This document shows, one piece after another, positions 51,791-61,125 of a stretch of DNA of 64,000 nt. Under the pieces are notes generated by a model, which was given only the letters and a program-made list of their open reading frames with translations, searched no databases and was not told the DNA's origin. Source of the DNA: UBA974 sp002292405 (GTDB lineage: Bacteria > Bacteroidota > Bacteroidia > Flavobacteriales_D > Sanyastnellaceae); assembly GCA_943842425.1 (NCBI GenBank), contig CALTBR010000001.1, forward strand, positions 1 through 64,000, given 5' to 3'. The position numbers and the translations under genes were made by a program. Numbering within the stretch: the stretch's first letter is position 1; each line of letters opens with the position of its first letter.

Positions 51791-54157
51791 ATGTACGTAG
51801 TTAAACGTGACGGAAGACGTGAACTTGTTCAATTTGACAAGATTACAGCCAGAATTAAAAAACTTTGTTATAGTTTACACGAATCTGTTGATCCCCAACG
51901 TATTGCTATGCGTGTTATCGAGGGCGTCTACGATGGTGTTACGACAACTGAGCTTGATAACCTCGCCGCAGAAGTAGCAGCAACGAGCGCTGTAACTCAC
52001 CCCGATTACGCCAGTCTTGCTAGTCGTATCGCAGTAAGCAACTTACACAAAGCGACTAAAAAATCCTTCGCTGAAACGATAGATGATCTCTATAACTACG
52101 TAGATCCTGTAACTGGTGATCCTGCAAGTTTAATCGCTGAAGACGTACATGAAATCATCAAAGAAAATGCAGAATACTTAGATTCACAGATCATTTACGA
52201 TAGAGATTTTAGCTACGATTTTTTCGGATTTAAAACATTAGAGCGTTCATACTTGTTAAAGATGAATGGAGCTATTTGTGAAAGACCGCAGCAGATGCTT
52301 ATGAGGGTGAGTGTAGGAATACATAAAGATGACCTCGAATCTGTTGTGAGTACATATCACATGCTTAGTGAAGGTTGGTTTACGCACGCGACACCTACTT
52401 TATTTAACTCGGGCACACCTAAGCCACAGATGTCAAGTTGCTTCCTTTTAACGATGAAGGAGGATAGCATATCTGGCATCTACGACACACTAAAGCAATG
52501 TGCTAAGATTTCTCAAAGTGCTGGAGGCATCGGTTTAGCTATGCATAATATCCGAGCGAAGGGATCATACATCAAAGGGACAAATGGCACCTCGAACGGA
52601 ATCGTTCCTATGTTGAGAGTGTTTAACGATACTGCTAGATATGTTGACCAAGGTGGAGGTCGTAGAAAGGGTTCTTTTGCGATGTACCTAGAACCCTGGC
52701 ATTCTGATGTCTTTGACTTCCTAGAGATGAGAAAGAATCACGGAAAAGAAGAGCAGAGGGCGAGAGATCTCTTTTACGCTCTTTGGATACCAGATTTATT
52801 TATGAAGAGAGTTGAAGAGAATGGGGATTGGACTTTGATGTGTCCCAATGAGTGCCCGGGCTTGCCTGAGTCTCATAGTGCTGAGTTCGATGCTCTGTAT
52901 ACTAAGTACGAGAAAGAAGGAAAGGGAAGAAAGACGATTAAAGCCCAAGACCTTTGGTTTAAAATTCTGGAGAGCCAAGTTGAGACCGGAACGCCTTACA
53001 TGTTATACAAAGATGCGGCTAACTCGAAGTCTAATCAGAAAAACCTAGGGACAATTCGTTCATCAAATCTCTGTACTGAGATTATCGAGTACACCGCTCC
53101 AGATGAAGTTGCTGTATGCAATCTTGCTTCTATTGCCCTTCCTAAGTTTGTCAAGTCTGATGGGACATTTGACCACGAAAAATTATTTGAAATAACATAT
53201 CAAACGACTAAGAATCTCAACCGCATTATTGACAGAAATTACTATCCAGTAATTGAAGCGCGTAATTCAAATATGCGCCACCGCCCAATTGGAATTGGTA
53301 TTCAAGGATTGGCTGACGTTTTTATTTTAATGCGACATGCTTTTGATTCTGATGAAGCTCGGAAGCTTAACAAAGAGGTTTTTGAAACGCTTTACTATGC
53401 TTCTTGTACCGCATCTAAAGACCTCGCTAAAGCTGATGGTGCTTATGAGACGTTTGAAGGCTCCCCTGCTTCAAAAGGAATTCTTCAATACGACATGTGG
53501 GATGTAACTCCGTCAAAACGTTGGGAGTGGGATGTGCTTAAAGAGGAAATCAAGGAACATGGAATGCGGAACTCTTTGTTAATCGCTCCTATGCCTACAG
53601 CTTCTACTGCTCAGATCTTAGGAAATAACGAATGTTTCGAGCCTTACACTTCTAACATTTATACTAGACGTGTATTGTCAGGTGAGTTTATCGTTGTAAA
53701 CAAGCATCTACTCAGAGATTTAGTCAAGCTTGACCTTTGGGATGATGATATGAAAAATCGTTTGATTGCAGCCAATGGATCAGTCCAAAACATTGATGAG
53801 ATTCCTGACAATATTAAGTTGCTTTACAGAACCGCCTGGGAGATATCTCAGCGTTCAATTCTTGATATGGCTGCAGATCGTGGTGCTTACATATGCCAAT
53901 CACAATCTCTTAATATTTTTATGGGGAATGTGACAAATTCTAAGCTTACGTCTATGCACTTTCACGCTTGGAAAAGTGGGCTTAAGACAGGTATGTACTA
54001 TCTAAGAACTAAAGCCGCAGCGGATGCAATTAAGTTTACGGTAGACAAGAAGTATAAGACAAAAGATTCGCCTACAGTACCTGAGTTTACGCAAGAAGAA
54101 GCAATTGAAATGTGCAGCATTGAAAACGGTGATGACTGCGAGATGTGTGGCAGCTAA
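51791..54157 (+). CDS. nrdA: Class I ribonucleotide reductase alpha subunit
   Basis: The catalytic subunit, 788 residues. An ATP-cone allosteric domain (VKRDGRRELVQFDKITARI) occupies the first 90 residues or so. The disulfide pair is in SSCFLL and VAVCNLASIAL, the thiyl radical Cys and catalytic Glu in SNLCTEI, and the phosphate-binding loop is PMPTASTAQILGNNECFEP. The C-terminal swinging-arm cysteines are in DDCEMCG. The ATP cone implies dATP feedback inhibition. GATATTTG ends 2 nt before the ATG, but co-transcription with nrdB is more likely. Confidence 0.96.
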   Translation: MYVVKRDGRRELVQFDKITARIKKLCYSLHESVDPQRIAMRVIEGVYDGVTTTELDNLAAEVAATSAVTHPDYASLASRIAVSNLHKATKKSFAETIDDLYNYVDPVTGDPASLIAEDVHEIIKENAEYLDSQIIYDRDFSYDFFGFKTLERSYLLKMNGAICERPQQMLMRVSVGIHKDDLESVVSTYHMLSEGWFTHATPTLFNSGTPKPQMSSCFLLTMKEDSISGIYDTLKQCAKISQSAGGIGLAMHNIRAKGSYIKGTNGTSNGIVPMLRVFNDTARYVDQGGGRRKGSFAMYLEPWHSDVFDFLEMRKNHGKEEQRARDLFYALWIPDLFMKRVEENGDWTLMCPNECPGLPESHSAEFDALYTKYEKEGKGRKTIKAQDLWFKILESQVETGTPYMLYKDAANSKSNQKNLGTIRSSNLCTEIIEYTAPDEVAVCNLASIALPKFVKSDGTFDHEKLFEITYQTTKNLNRIIDRNYYPVIEARNSNMRHRPIGIGIQGLADVFILMRHAFDSDEARKLNKEVFETLYYASCTASKDLAKADGAYETFEGSPASKGILQYDMWDVTPSKRWEWDVLKEEIKEHGMRNSLLIAPMPTASTAQILGNNECFEPYTSNIYTRRVLSGEFIVVNKHLLRDLVKLDLWDDDMKNRLIAANGSVQNIDEIPDNIKLLYRTAWEISQRSILDMAADRGAYICQSQSLNIFMGNVTNSKLTSMHFHAWKSGLKTGMYYLRTKAAADAIKFTVDKKYKTKDSPTVPEFTQEEAIEMCSIENGDDCEMCGS

Positions 54158-54180
54158 GACTCAAAAATCACAACAACTTT

Positions 54181-55164
54181 TTAGACCTTCGAAGCTATTA
54201 AAGTTCTGAAGTCTATTAGGATTAAGCCGAACCCTAAGATAATATGAATGGGCTGTGCGAATGCAGGAAAGCCCATTTGTGTGAACAGCAGCCCTGTTAT
54301 GGTTTGGCCTAAAAGAATAGCGATCGTGATTTGAGCGTAATTTCTAAAGTTCTCATTCTTCAACATAGGAATAGCCCACATCAAATGAACTGCAATGATT
54401 GGCCAAACAGCTGAACGGTGCAAAACCCACCACTCGGGGAGCGAATCAATCAAGTTAGCTCTGGAGACATCCAACATAAGAGCAAGGTCAACGGCCTCAC
54501 GGATTTGAGTCCCGAAAACCAATTGCATAAACGCAATCAGCAGTGAGACGAAAATCCAGTTTCTGGTGGCTTTTCTAATGGATATTTTTGTGCCTTCAAG
54601 GTGTTGGATTAACCCAACAAGTAAAACCAGTATTGCCAAAGCGCTTACCATGTGTATGGTGATTGAGAAAGGTATCAAATTACCTTCTACAACAAGTTTT
54701 CCAAGCCAAGAAACAAATAGCACTGATGCTACAGTTGCTGACGAGAGAATGATCGGAATTCTTCTTCGGGACCTTATCGCAAGAATAAATAAAATAATGA
54801 TAGGTATCCCCGAGAGAGCGCCTATAAGGCGATTAAAGTATTCTATCCAAGTATGGGCAACGTTAAACTTGGCATAACTATGCTTGGCATATGGCTCCCA
54901 ATTGGTACTCTCAAATTCCTCTCCATATGACAAATGATCATCAGTTGATACCCAAAGTGTGTCACGCTCAATAACCATTGTCCCCTCAGAATACTCAACT
55001 CCAACACTCCATTTTATTTGATCTTCAGACGTAGGAGGTATAAGTAAGCCAAAACATTTAGGCCAGTCTGGACAACCCATACCTGAACCAGTCATTCTAA
55101 CAATAGAACCAGCAAGTACAACTAAATAAACCAGTACAAATGCTATATTCGCGATGCGTTTCAA
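54181..55164 (-). CDS. ctaA: Heme A synthase (CtaA/COX15 family)
   Basis: CtaA oxidises heme O to heme A for cytochrome c oxidase. The 327-residue membrane protein has about eight helices, with heme-ligand histidines in VAHTWIEYFNRLIG, TIHMVSA, VLHRSAVWP and QPIHIILG, and a cysteine pair in the first external loop (GMGCPDWPKCFG). This loop is long (about 50 residues more than in B. subtilis). Its ATG overlaps the stop of the metal-binding lipoprotein gene by 4 nt, so the two are translationally linked. Confidence 0.93.
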   Translation of the reverse strand: MKRIANIAFVLVYLVVLAGSIVRMTGSGMGCPDWPKCFGLLIPPTSEDQIKWSVGVEYSEGTMVIERDTLWVSTDDHLSYGEEFESTNWEPYAKHSYAKFNVAHTWIEYFNRLIGALSGIPIIILFILAIRSRRRIPIILSSATVASVLFVSWLGKLVVEGNLIPFSITIHMVSALAILVLLVGLIQHLEGTKISIRKATRNWIFVSLLIAFMQLVFGTQIREAVDLALMLDVSRANLIDSLPEWWVLHRSAVWPIIAVHLMWAIPMLKNENFRNYAQITIAILLGQTITGLLFTQMGFPAFAQPIHIILGFGLILIDFRTLIASKV

Positions 55165-55562
55165 TTTGAGGTACTCGGCGCGTAATTGGTCACCAATGCA
55201 GAGGGTACACCATAAAGCTTACCATCAGCTATATTTGTAACAACAGAAGCTAGAGATTCAACCGTCTCGATTTTAGGGTCATACTCTATGGTTGCAAAAT
55301 CAATCTCTCTGTCGCTTTCAAAATGTACTGTAACATTCGACACCCCTTTCTGTTCTAAGAGCTCTTTCTTCACTTTTGCAACGCAACCTACCTCACACAT
55401 CATTCCTTTAATTTCAAGCTTTGCCGTTGTTTTACGCAATTCCCCTACCTTATTAACTTCGGTAACTACCAAATCATAAACTTCAATATTTCTCTCGCAG
55501 CCTGTTATTATAAAAACGGCAATTACTAGGGCAGTTACAAGTAATGTTGAAATTTTATTCAT
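55161..55562 (-). CDS. Heavy-metal-associated (HMA) domain lipoprotein
   Basis: A 133-residue predicted lipoprotein (lipobox ITGC, Cys22) with one HMA domain whose metal-binding loop reads GMMCEVGC, a CxxxC variant of the usual CxxC. The domain ends with EYDPKIETVESLASVV. Such a domain would bind Cu(I) or a similar soft metal in the periplasm. It is the first gene of a two-gene unit with ctaA, which suggests a link to cytochrome oxidase assembly; that is inference. A TTG-N17-TACATTTG promoter ends 4 nt before its ATG. Confidence 0.85.
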   Translation of the reverse strand: MNKISTLLVTALVIAVFIITGCERNIEVYDLVVTEVNKVGELRKTTAKLEIKGMMCEVGCVAKVKKELLEQKGVSNVTVHFESDREIDFATIEYDPKIETVESLASVVTNIADGKLYGVPSALVTNYAPSTSN

Positions 55563-55566
55563 GATA

Positions 55567-55594
55567 CAAATGTAGGGGTGAATAGTGGATACAA
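55567..55594 (-). promoter_or_regulatory. Predicted promoter of the HMA lipoprotein gene
   Basis: Minus-strand TTG (plus 55592-55594), a 17-nt spacer and TACATTTG (55567-55574) precede the ATG by exactly four bases. A leaderless transcript is predicted. Confidence 0.5.
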
Positions 55595-55617
55595 GGTTGA
55601 CTTACATTTGCCAAACT

Positions 55618-56547
55618 GTGCAAAATAATAAATCAAAAATAGTAATCTGGGGTGCGTTACTTCTCTTAGCATTTGTTTGGGGCAGCTCATTTATTTTAAT
55701 GAAGATTGCTATTTTCGACTCTTCCGGGGAGATTGTTTACACACCTTTAGAAGTCGCTGCTTTGAGAATAGCTATCGCTGGTATAGTGCTCTTGCCTATT
55801 ACTATAAAATATTTAAACTCGATAAAAAGATCTCAAATACTGCCTCTTTTTGCCATTGGAACATTGGGTAATTTATTCCCAGCATATCTATTTACCTCAG
55901 CTGTAAGTTCTATACCATCAGCAATCGTAGGAATGCTAAATGCACTTACACCTTTGTTTACAATGATTGTGGCCGCATTTGTTTTTAAAACTGTTGTTTC
56001 TAAAGTTCAATTTTCCGGGCTAACCATAGGGCTTATTGGGGCATTGTTACTTGCCGCCGGAGACTTGGGGGTAACTACTGTAACTGGAGATATTGAATGG
56101 TGGGCATGCGGTAGGGTCGTTTTGGCAACACTATTTTATGGCATTAGCGTCAATATCCTGAAAAATAAACTTGACGGAGTTCCTTCTACAGCAATTGCTT
56201 CGATTGCATTATTTATGGTATTGCCACCCGCTGTAATTGTGCTCTTTTACTCCAATGCATATTCCGCACTTACAGAAAATCCTCACGGAGGAAGTGGAAT
56301 GATCGCTATCGTAGTTCTCGCAGCCATAGGAACAGCTGGTGCTTTGATTCTATTTAACACTCTAATAAAATGGACAAATGCTTTAACGGCTAGTTCAGTA
56401 ACATACGTTATCCCTTTATTTGCGGCAATGTGGGGATGGATGGATGGGGAGAATTTAACCATCGTCCATCTTGTGGGTGGAATGGTGATATTATTAGGTG
56501 TAGCACTCGTCAATGGAGTGAGTAAGAAAAAAGTTGGGGATTTCTAG
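55618..56547 (+). CDS. EamA/DMT-family transporter
   Basis: A membrane protein of about 309 residues with two EamA repeats and about ten helices, opening IVIWGALLLLAFVWGSSFILMK. Substrate unknown. The frame is open from a GTG at 55585, but a TACATTTG promoter-like element (55603-55610) lies inside that stretch, so I prefer the in-frame GTG at 55618. It is divergent from the HMA-ctaA unit. Confidence 0.8.
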   Translation: MQNNKSKIVIWGALLLLAFVWGSSFILMKIAIFDSSGEIVYTPLEVAALRIAIAGIVLLPITIKYLNSIKRSQILPLFAIGTLGNLFPAYLFTSAVSSIPSAIVGMLNALTPLFTMIVAAFVFKTVVSKVQFSGLTIGLIGALLLAAGDLGVTTVTGDIEWWACGRVVLATLFYGISVNILKNKLDGVPSTAIASIALFMVLPPAVIVLFYSNAYSALTENPHGGSGMIAIVVLAAIGTAGALILFNTLIKWTNALTASSVTYVIPLFAAMWGWMDGENLTIVHLVGGMVILLGVALVNGVSKKKVGDF

Positions 56548-56564
56548 TGAAAGCCGTATCTTTG
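56534..56564 (+). promoter_or_regulatory. Promoter of rplU-rpmA
   Basis: TTG at 56534-56536, a 20-nt spacer and TATCTTTG at 56557-56564 match the Bacteroidota housekeeping consensus. The predicted 5' leader is about 35-40 nt. It overlaps the end of the transporter gene. Confidence 0.62.
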
Positions 56565-56606
56565 CGCCCCCTTTATATCTAATTCTGAAGGGTAAATTAA
56601 ATTTCC

Positions 56607-56996
56607 ATGTATGCAATCGTAGAGATAGCAGGGCACCAGTATAAGGTACAGAAAGACCAACAGGTTTTCGTAAACCGCCTAGATGCTAAGGAAGGAGCGA
56701 AGATTAAGTTCGATCGCGTTCTCCTTACAGACAAGGCAGGAGACGTAACAGTTGGCGCCCCAGCTATAAACGGCTTAGCCGTTCATGCCACCGTAGAGAG
56801 GCATTTAAAAGGAGACAAAGTTCTTGTCTTTAAGAAAAAACGTCGTAAAGGATATCAGAAGCTTAACGGTTTCCGTCCTTACCTAACTGAGATTCGTATA
56901 ACGGATATCAAGAAAGCGGCAGCAAAGAAGGCAGCAGCAAAGAAAGCCGCTCCTAAAAAAGAAGCAGCGGAAACTAAAGTTAAAAAAGAAGCGTAA
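56607..56996 (+). CDS. rplU: 50S ribosomal protein L21
   Basis: L21 is a large-subunit protein. The first 100 residues follow the family (MYAIVEIAGHQYKVQKDQ, FKKKRRKGYQKLNGFRP, LTEIRIT). The last 27 or so form a Lys/Ala-rich tail of KKAAAKKAA type absent from E. coli L21; such tails occur in Bacteroidota homologs. It is followed 29 nt later by rpmA, the conserved partner. Confidence 0.96.
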   Translation: MYAIVEIAGHQYKVQKDQQVFVNRLDAKEGAKIKFDRVLLTDKAGDVTVGAPAINGLAVHATVERHLKGDKVLVFKKKRRKGYQKLNGFRPYLTEIRITDIKKAAAKKAAAKKAAPKKEAAETKVKKEA

Positions 56997-57025
56997 TCGG
57001 CCACTAGCCGAAAAACTCATATCTC

Positions 57026-57292
57026 ATGGCACATAAAAAAGGTGTAGGTAGTTCGAAGAACGGACGTGAGTCACAGTCGAAACGACTTGGCGTAAAAATC
57101 TTCGGTGGTCAATTTTGTATCGCAGGCAACATTCTTGTTCGCCAACGCGGAACAGCTCACCACCCAGGTACCAATGTGGGAATCGGTAAGGATCATACCT
57201 TATACGCCCTAACTAACGGAATCGTAGAGTTCCGCAAGAAACGTAACAATCGCTCCTTCGTGTCCGTAGTTCCTGCGGGAGAAGAAGCGTAG
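57026..57292 (+). CDS. rpmA: 50S ribosomal protein L27
   Basis: An 88-residue L27 with MAHKKGVGSSKNGRES at the start and QRGTAHHPG in the core. There is no N-terminal extension needing cleavage, unlike the Firmicutes form. It ends about 30 nt before a strong terminator. Confidence 0.97.
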   Translation: MAHKKGVGSSKNGRESQSKRLGVKIFGGQFCIAGNILVRQRGTAHHPGTNVGIGKDHTLYALTNGIVEFRKKRNNRSFVSVVPAGEEA

Positions 57293-57324
57293 TAGGAATT
57301 TATTCCTTAATAAACTCTTTAAGG

Positions 57325-57358
57325 ACTCCCGTCCCCTTTTCGGGGCGGGAGTTTTTTT
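57325..57358 (+). terminator. Intrinsic terminator of rplU-rpmA
   Basis: ACTCCCG-T-CCCC pairs with GGGGCGGGAGT around a TTTTC loop and is followed by seven T residues (57352-57358). It is the strongest hairpin seen in the window. Confidence 0.92.
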
Positions 57359-57411
57359 ATTCAAATTTTAACCCCTATTCCGGCATATTTGTCCGAAATT
57401 AGACTTTATAA

Positions 57412-58680
57412 ATGCTTACTCTTACCAACTTACGTGAAAGACGCGACAGCGTTATTACTTGTCTAGCAAAACGTGGCATCGATGCTACTGAAAGTGTTGA
57501 CCGTATCCTCTCTCTCGATATAGATCGTAGAGGAATTCAAAAAGAATTAGATGACACCTTAGCTCAAAGCAATATCCTCAGCCGTAAAATCGGAGAGTTG
57601 ATGAAAGAAGGTAAGCGTGAAGAAGCTGAAGCTGTTAAACAAAAGACTTCTGGTCTTAAGATGGTTTCGGTCGAACTTAAAGAAAAAATGTCCGTGCTGG
57701 AGAAAGAGGTTCACGATATACTTTCTAACCTACCTAACACTCCGTGTGATCTTGTTGTTGCAGGCACATCTGATGAAGATAACGAATTGGTATACAGTTG
57801 GGGAAATCTCCCAGATTTAGGGAGATATAATAAACCTCATTGGGAGATCGCAAAAGAAAAGGATTTAATCGATTTTGATTTAGGTGCAAAAGTAACCGGG
57901 GCTGGATTTCCTTTTTACAAAGGCAAGGGGGCAAAATTACAGCGTGGATTAATCAGCTTTTTCTTAGACAAAGCTGATGAAGCGGGTTATACAGAGTACA
58001 TCCCGCCACTCATGATAAATGCTGAAAGTGGATTTGGCACTGGACAGCTGCCGGATAAAGAAGGTCAGATGTACCACATGCCAGAGGATGATTTATACAT
58101 GATTCCAACAGCTGAAGTGCCCCTCACGAATATCTTTCGAGATACTTTACAAAACGCTTCTGACCTGCCTATTAAACTTTGCGGATACACGCCATGCTTC
58201 CGCCGTGAAGCTGGTAGTTACGGAAAGCACGTAAGAGGGCTTAACCGCCTTCATCAGTTTGATAAGGTGGAAATAGTCCAAATCCAACATCCCGACAAAT
58301 CTGCTGAAACCCTTGATTCTATGGTAAATCACGTGAAGGGATTACTCGAAGCTTTGGAACTCCCATATAGAATATTGAGGCTTTGCGCTGGGGACATGGG
58401 GTTTACAGCAGCTATGACTTACGACTTTGAGGTTTGGAGTGCTGCACAAGAAAGATGGCTAGAGGTGAGCTCCGTTTCTAATTTTGAGACCTTCCAAGCA
58501 AATAGGCTTAAATGCAGATTTAAAGACTCAGATTGTAAAAACCAACTGGTCCATACATTAAATGGTTCTGCACTCGCTCTTCCAAGAATTGTCGCAGCTC
58601 TTCTTGAAAATCATCAGGATGCCGATGGTATCAAGATGCCTAAGGCGCTCGTTCCATTCATCGGGTTCGATAGAATTTAA
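57412..58680 (+). CDS. serS: Serine--tRNA ligase
   Basis: SerRS charges tRNA-Ser. The 422-residue class II enzyme has the N-terminal coiled-coil tRNA-binding arm (residues about 30-105), motif 2 in CFRREAGSYGKHVRGL with HQFDKVE, and motif 3 in LNGSALALPRIVAALLE. The region SSVSNFETFQANRL supplies serine-site residues. Length and order are standard. It begins a plus-strand run that continues to mfd. Confidence 0.97.
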   Translation: MLTLTNLRERRDSVITCLAKRGIDATESVDRILSLDIDRRGIQKELDDTLAQSNILSRKIGELMKEGKREEAEAVKQKTSGLKMVSVELKEKMSVLEKEVHDILSNLPNTPCDLVVAGTSDEDNELVYSWGNLPDLGRYNKPHWEIAKEKDLIDFDLGAKVTGAGFPFYKGKGAKLQRGLISFFLDKADEAGYTEYIPPLMINAESGFGTGQLPDKEGQMYHMPEDDLYMIPTAEVPLTNIFRDTLQNASDLPIKLCGYTPCFRREAGSYGKHVRGLNRLHQFDKVEIVQIQHPDKSAETLDSMVNHVKGLLEALELPYRILRLCAGDMGFTAAMTYDFEVWSAAQERWLEVSSVSNFETFQANRLKCRFKDSDCKNQLVHTLNGSALALPRIVAALLENHQDADGIKMPKALVPFIGFDRI

Positions 58681-58690
58681 ACTCTAGCAA

Positions 58691-59299
58691 ATGAAAGTAA
58701 TCCTCCAATTATTATTGTTTTTCGGCGGCTTGATGTGTTTTCTATCTGGATGTACTGATCAAAAAACAAAGCATTCATTACATGCTGCATTCAATGAATT
58801 AGAGGACTTGGAAGAACTGGTGAAAGAAGCCCCTCTTGATTCAATCAATTCAGTGAGAGATCGGTTGCTAGAGATGAAAAAGGACTTGGTTTGGCTAGGA
58901 TCTGATAGCAATGTTGTGTTTGTTAGATCCGACGCTCTGATTATTGAGGAGCTCTCAAAAGGAAATCGTTATCTGAAAGACTCGCCAAGTAGATTTGCTG
59001 GGATTTTTCAAGAAATCGAACGATGTAAAACACAGGTGTCTGGATTAGTCGATGTTATCGAAACCGGTGCCGATCTTGATGCTTTAGGGGATTCTATTGA
59101 TGAAGTTTACATTAAAAAAAATGTTGAGATTGAGCTTAATGCGGTTGTAAAACTCGAGGGTGTTGTTATGGAGACTCTAAGACTTGCTCGATTGGGGCTT
59201 GAAACAGATTTCTCTTCACGGGAAGCCATCGATAGCTTGTTAGAGGTGAAAAGAGGTCAGTGGGCTAGAGGAATCGCTAAAGTTACAGAAGAGATATGA
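58691..59299 (+). CDS. Hypothetical lipoprotein, helical
   Basis: A 202-residue protein with a lipobox (LSGC, Cys21) and a mature part rich in charged residues predicted to be mainly alpha-helical. I recognise no family. Its last codons overlap the start of the TPR gene by 4 nt (ATGA), and the TPR gene overlaps the next in the same way, so the three are probably one translational unit. Location at the outer membrane or inner membrane periplasmic face is likely. Confidence 0.75.
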   Translation: MKVILQLLLFFGGLMCFLSGCTDQKTKHSLHAAFNELEDLEELVKEAPLDSINSVRDRLLEMKKDLVWLGSDSNVVFVRSDALIIEELSKGNRYLKDSPSRFAGIFQEIERCKTQVSGLVDVIETGADLDALGDSIDEVYIKKNVEIELNAVVKLEGVVMETLRLARLGLETDFSSREAIDSLLEVKRGQWARGIAKVTEEI

Positions 59300-61125
59300 G
59301 AGCTGTTATTTATACAATTACCTTTTTTGCTCTTGGGTTAGGGGTGAATCATGTGGCTCAAGCCCAAACAGATCTAGAGCTCGCTGAATTCTATTATAAC
59401 GAAGGGAGCTATGAGCAAGCAAAACTTTATCTTGTTGAAATATATAAAAGAAACAAGACAAACGCTGTTTATCAGATGTACTACAAATCTCTCTTAGCCA
59501 TGGAGGATTTCGAAGCCGCTGAAAGTCTCGTAAAGACAAATATCAGAAGAACTCATAAAAACAGTAAAGCAAACGTATATGTCGATTTAGGCTCTTTGTA
59601 TTTAAACTTTGAAATGGAAGAGGATGCGCGCGCCGCTTTTGACAAAGCCTTAGATCTTCTTCAGCCAGGTAGGAGTCAAGCTGTGAGGTTAGCAAATGCT
59701 TTCATTAAATTAGACGAATTAGATTTGGCATACGCAACATATCAGAAAGCTCAAGGCCTGGGAACCACTGATTTTCATTATGAATTCGCCAACCTACAAG
59801 GTATGAGGCGCGATTTCCAGGGAATGGTAGAGAGTTTTTTAGAACTCCTACATACAAAACCAAATTATCTACCTACAGTTCAAAATAGTTTAAACCGGAA
59901 TCTGAGGTTGCAAAGTGAGCCCGAGAATGGTGAACTTGTTAGAATTGCTCTTTTGCGAGCTGCTGCAAAATATCCTGAGGATACTATTTATCCCGAGATG
60001 CTTGTTTGGCATTTTACACAAATAAAAGATTTTTCCTCTGCTTTCATACATGCAAGAGCCATTGATTTGCGACTCGAAGGAATTGGCGTGGCTCTGATGG
60101 AATTAGGAAACACAGCCGCAGCAAATAAAGATTTGCCAACCGCTGTGGAATGCTTTAAATATGTAGCTTCAAAAGGCGCAGACACACCCTATTTCTATAT
60201 CGCAAGAAACGAACTTCTGCAAATTAGATTCCATGATTTAACAACTCAAATTCCTATTGATATTGAGATGCTCAAATTGCTTGAAGAGGATTATTCCGCT
60301 AGCATTATAGAGCTCGGAGTAATGGCGGAAACAGCGATTTTATTAAAAGATCAATCACACATACTGGCATTTTTTCTCGACCGAGGAGATGAAGCAATCA
60401 AGGTGATGGAAGAAGCCTTAGCAATTCCTGGGTTAAATGAGCGAATCGCAGCCGTTTGCAAATTAGAACTCGGAGATATCTATGTTTTTGAAAATTTGGT
60501 TTGGGATGCGTCGCTCTTGTTTTCTCAAGTTATACTTGATTTTAAGGATGATCCTATTGGCCATGAAGCGAAGTACAGAAATGCACGTATAAGTTATTTT
60601 ACTGGGGATTTTGCTTGGGCCCAAACCCAACTAGACGCTTTAAAAGCGTCAACTTCTAAACTGATCTCAAATGATGCGATAGACCTGAGTTTATTAATTA
60701 CAGATAACTTCAATTTAGATACAATTTTCGAACCTATGGAAATGTATGCTCGCGCTGAATTACTTGTTATGCAGAAAAAAAATCGTGCAGCAGTTTTAAC
60801 TTTAGACACACTTCTAACAAATTGGCCTGGACATGCCCTCGAAGATGAAATTTTAATTGTTAAGGGTGATTTGGCTCTTTTAGATGGCGATATTGAATCC
60901 GCGTTAGAGTTTTATTCTGAAGTTGCAGAACTACATTTCGATGATATAACTGGGGATGATGCTTTATTTAAACTTGCCGAGATCTATGATTATGAGTTAA
61001 ATGATTCTGTAAAAGCGGAGGAGTTGTATGAGAGAATTGTCTTTGAGTATTCTGGTTCTTTACATGTTATTCAAGCTCGAAAGAGGTTTAGAGAGATGAA
61101 TGAAGGTGAAATTATTGAGCAATGA
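59296..61125 (+). CDS. Secreted TPR-repeat protein
   Basis: A 609-residue protein with a signal peptide (residues about 1-23, ending AQA) followed by a chain of TPR-like helical repeats from FYYNEGSYEQAKLYLVEIY to LFKLAEIYDYELNDSVKAEELYERIV. Such proteins scaffold protein complexes in the periplasm. It is linked by 4-nt overlaps to the lipoprotein before it and the DUF4286 gene after it. No partner or pathway can be named. Confidence 0.83.
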   Translation: MRAVIYTITFFALGLGVNHVAQAQTDLELAEFYYNEGSYEQAKLYLVEIYKRNKTNAVYQMYYKSLLAMEDFEAAESLVKTNIRRTHKNSKANVYVDLGSLYLNFEMEEDARAAFDKALDLLQPGRSQAVRLANAFIKLDELDLAYATYQKAQGLGTTDFHYEFANLQGMRRDFQGMVESFLELLHTKPNYLPTVQNSLNRNLRLQSEPENGELVRIALLRAAAKYPEDTIYPEMLVWHFTQIKDFSSAFIHARAIDLRLEGIGVALMELGNTAAANKDLPTAVECFKYVASKGADTPYFYIARNELLQIRFHDLTTQIPIDIEMLKLLEEDYSASIIELGVMAETAILLKDQSHILAFFLDRGDEAIKVMEEALAIPGLNERIAAVCKLELGDIYVFENLVWDASLLFSQVILDFKDDPIGHEAKYRNARISYFTGDFAWAQTQLDALKASTSKLISNDAIDLSLLITDNFNLDTIFEPMEMYARAELLVMQKKNRAAVLTLDTLLTNWPGHALEDEILIVKGDLALLDGDIESALEFYSEVAELHFDDITGDDALFKLAEIYDYELNDSVKAEELYERIVFEYSGSLHVIQARKRFREMNEGEIIEQ

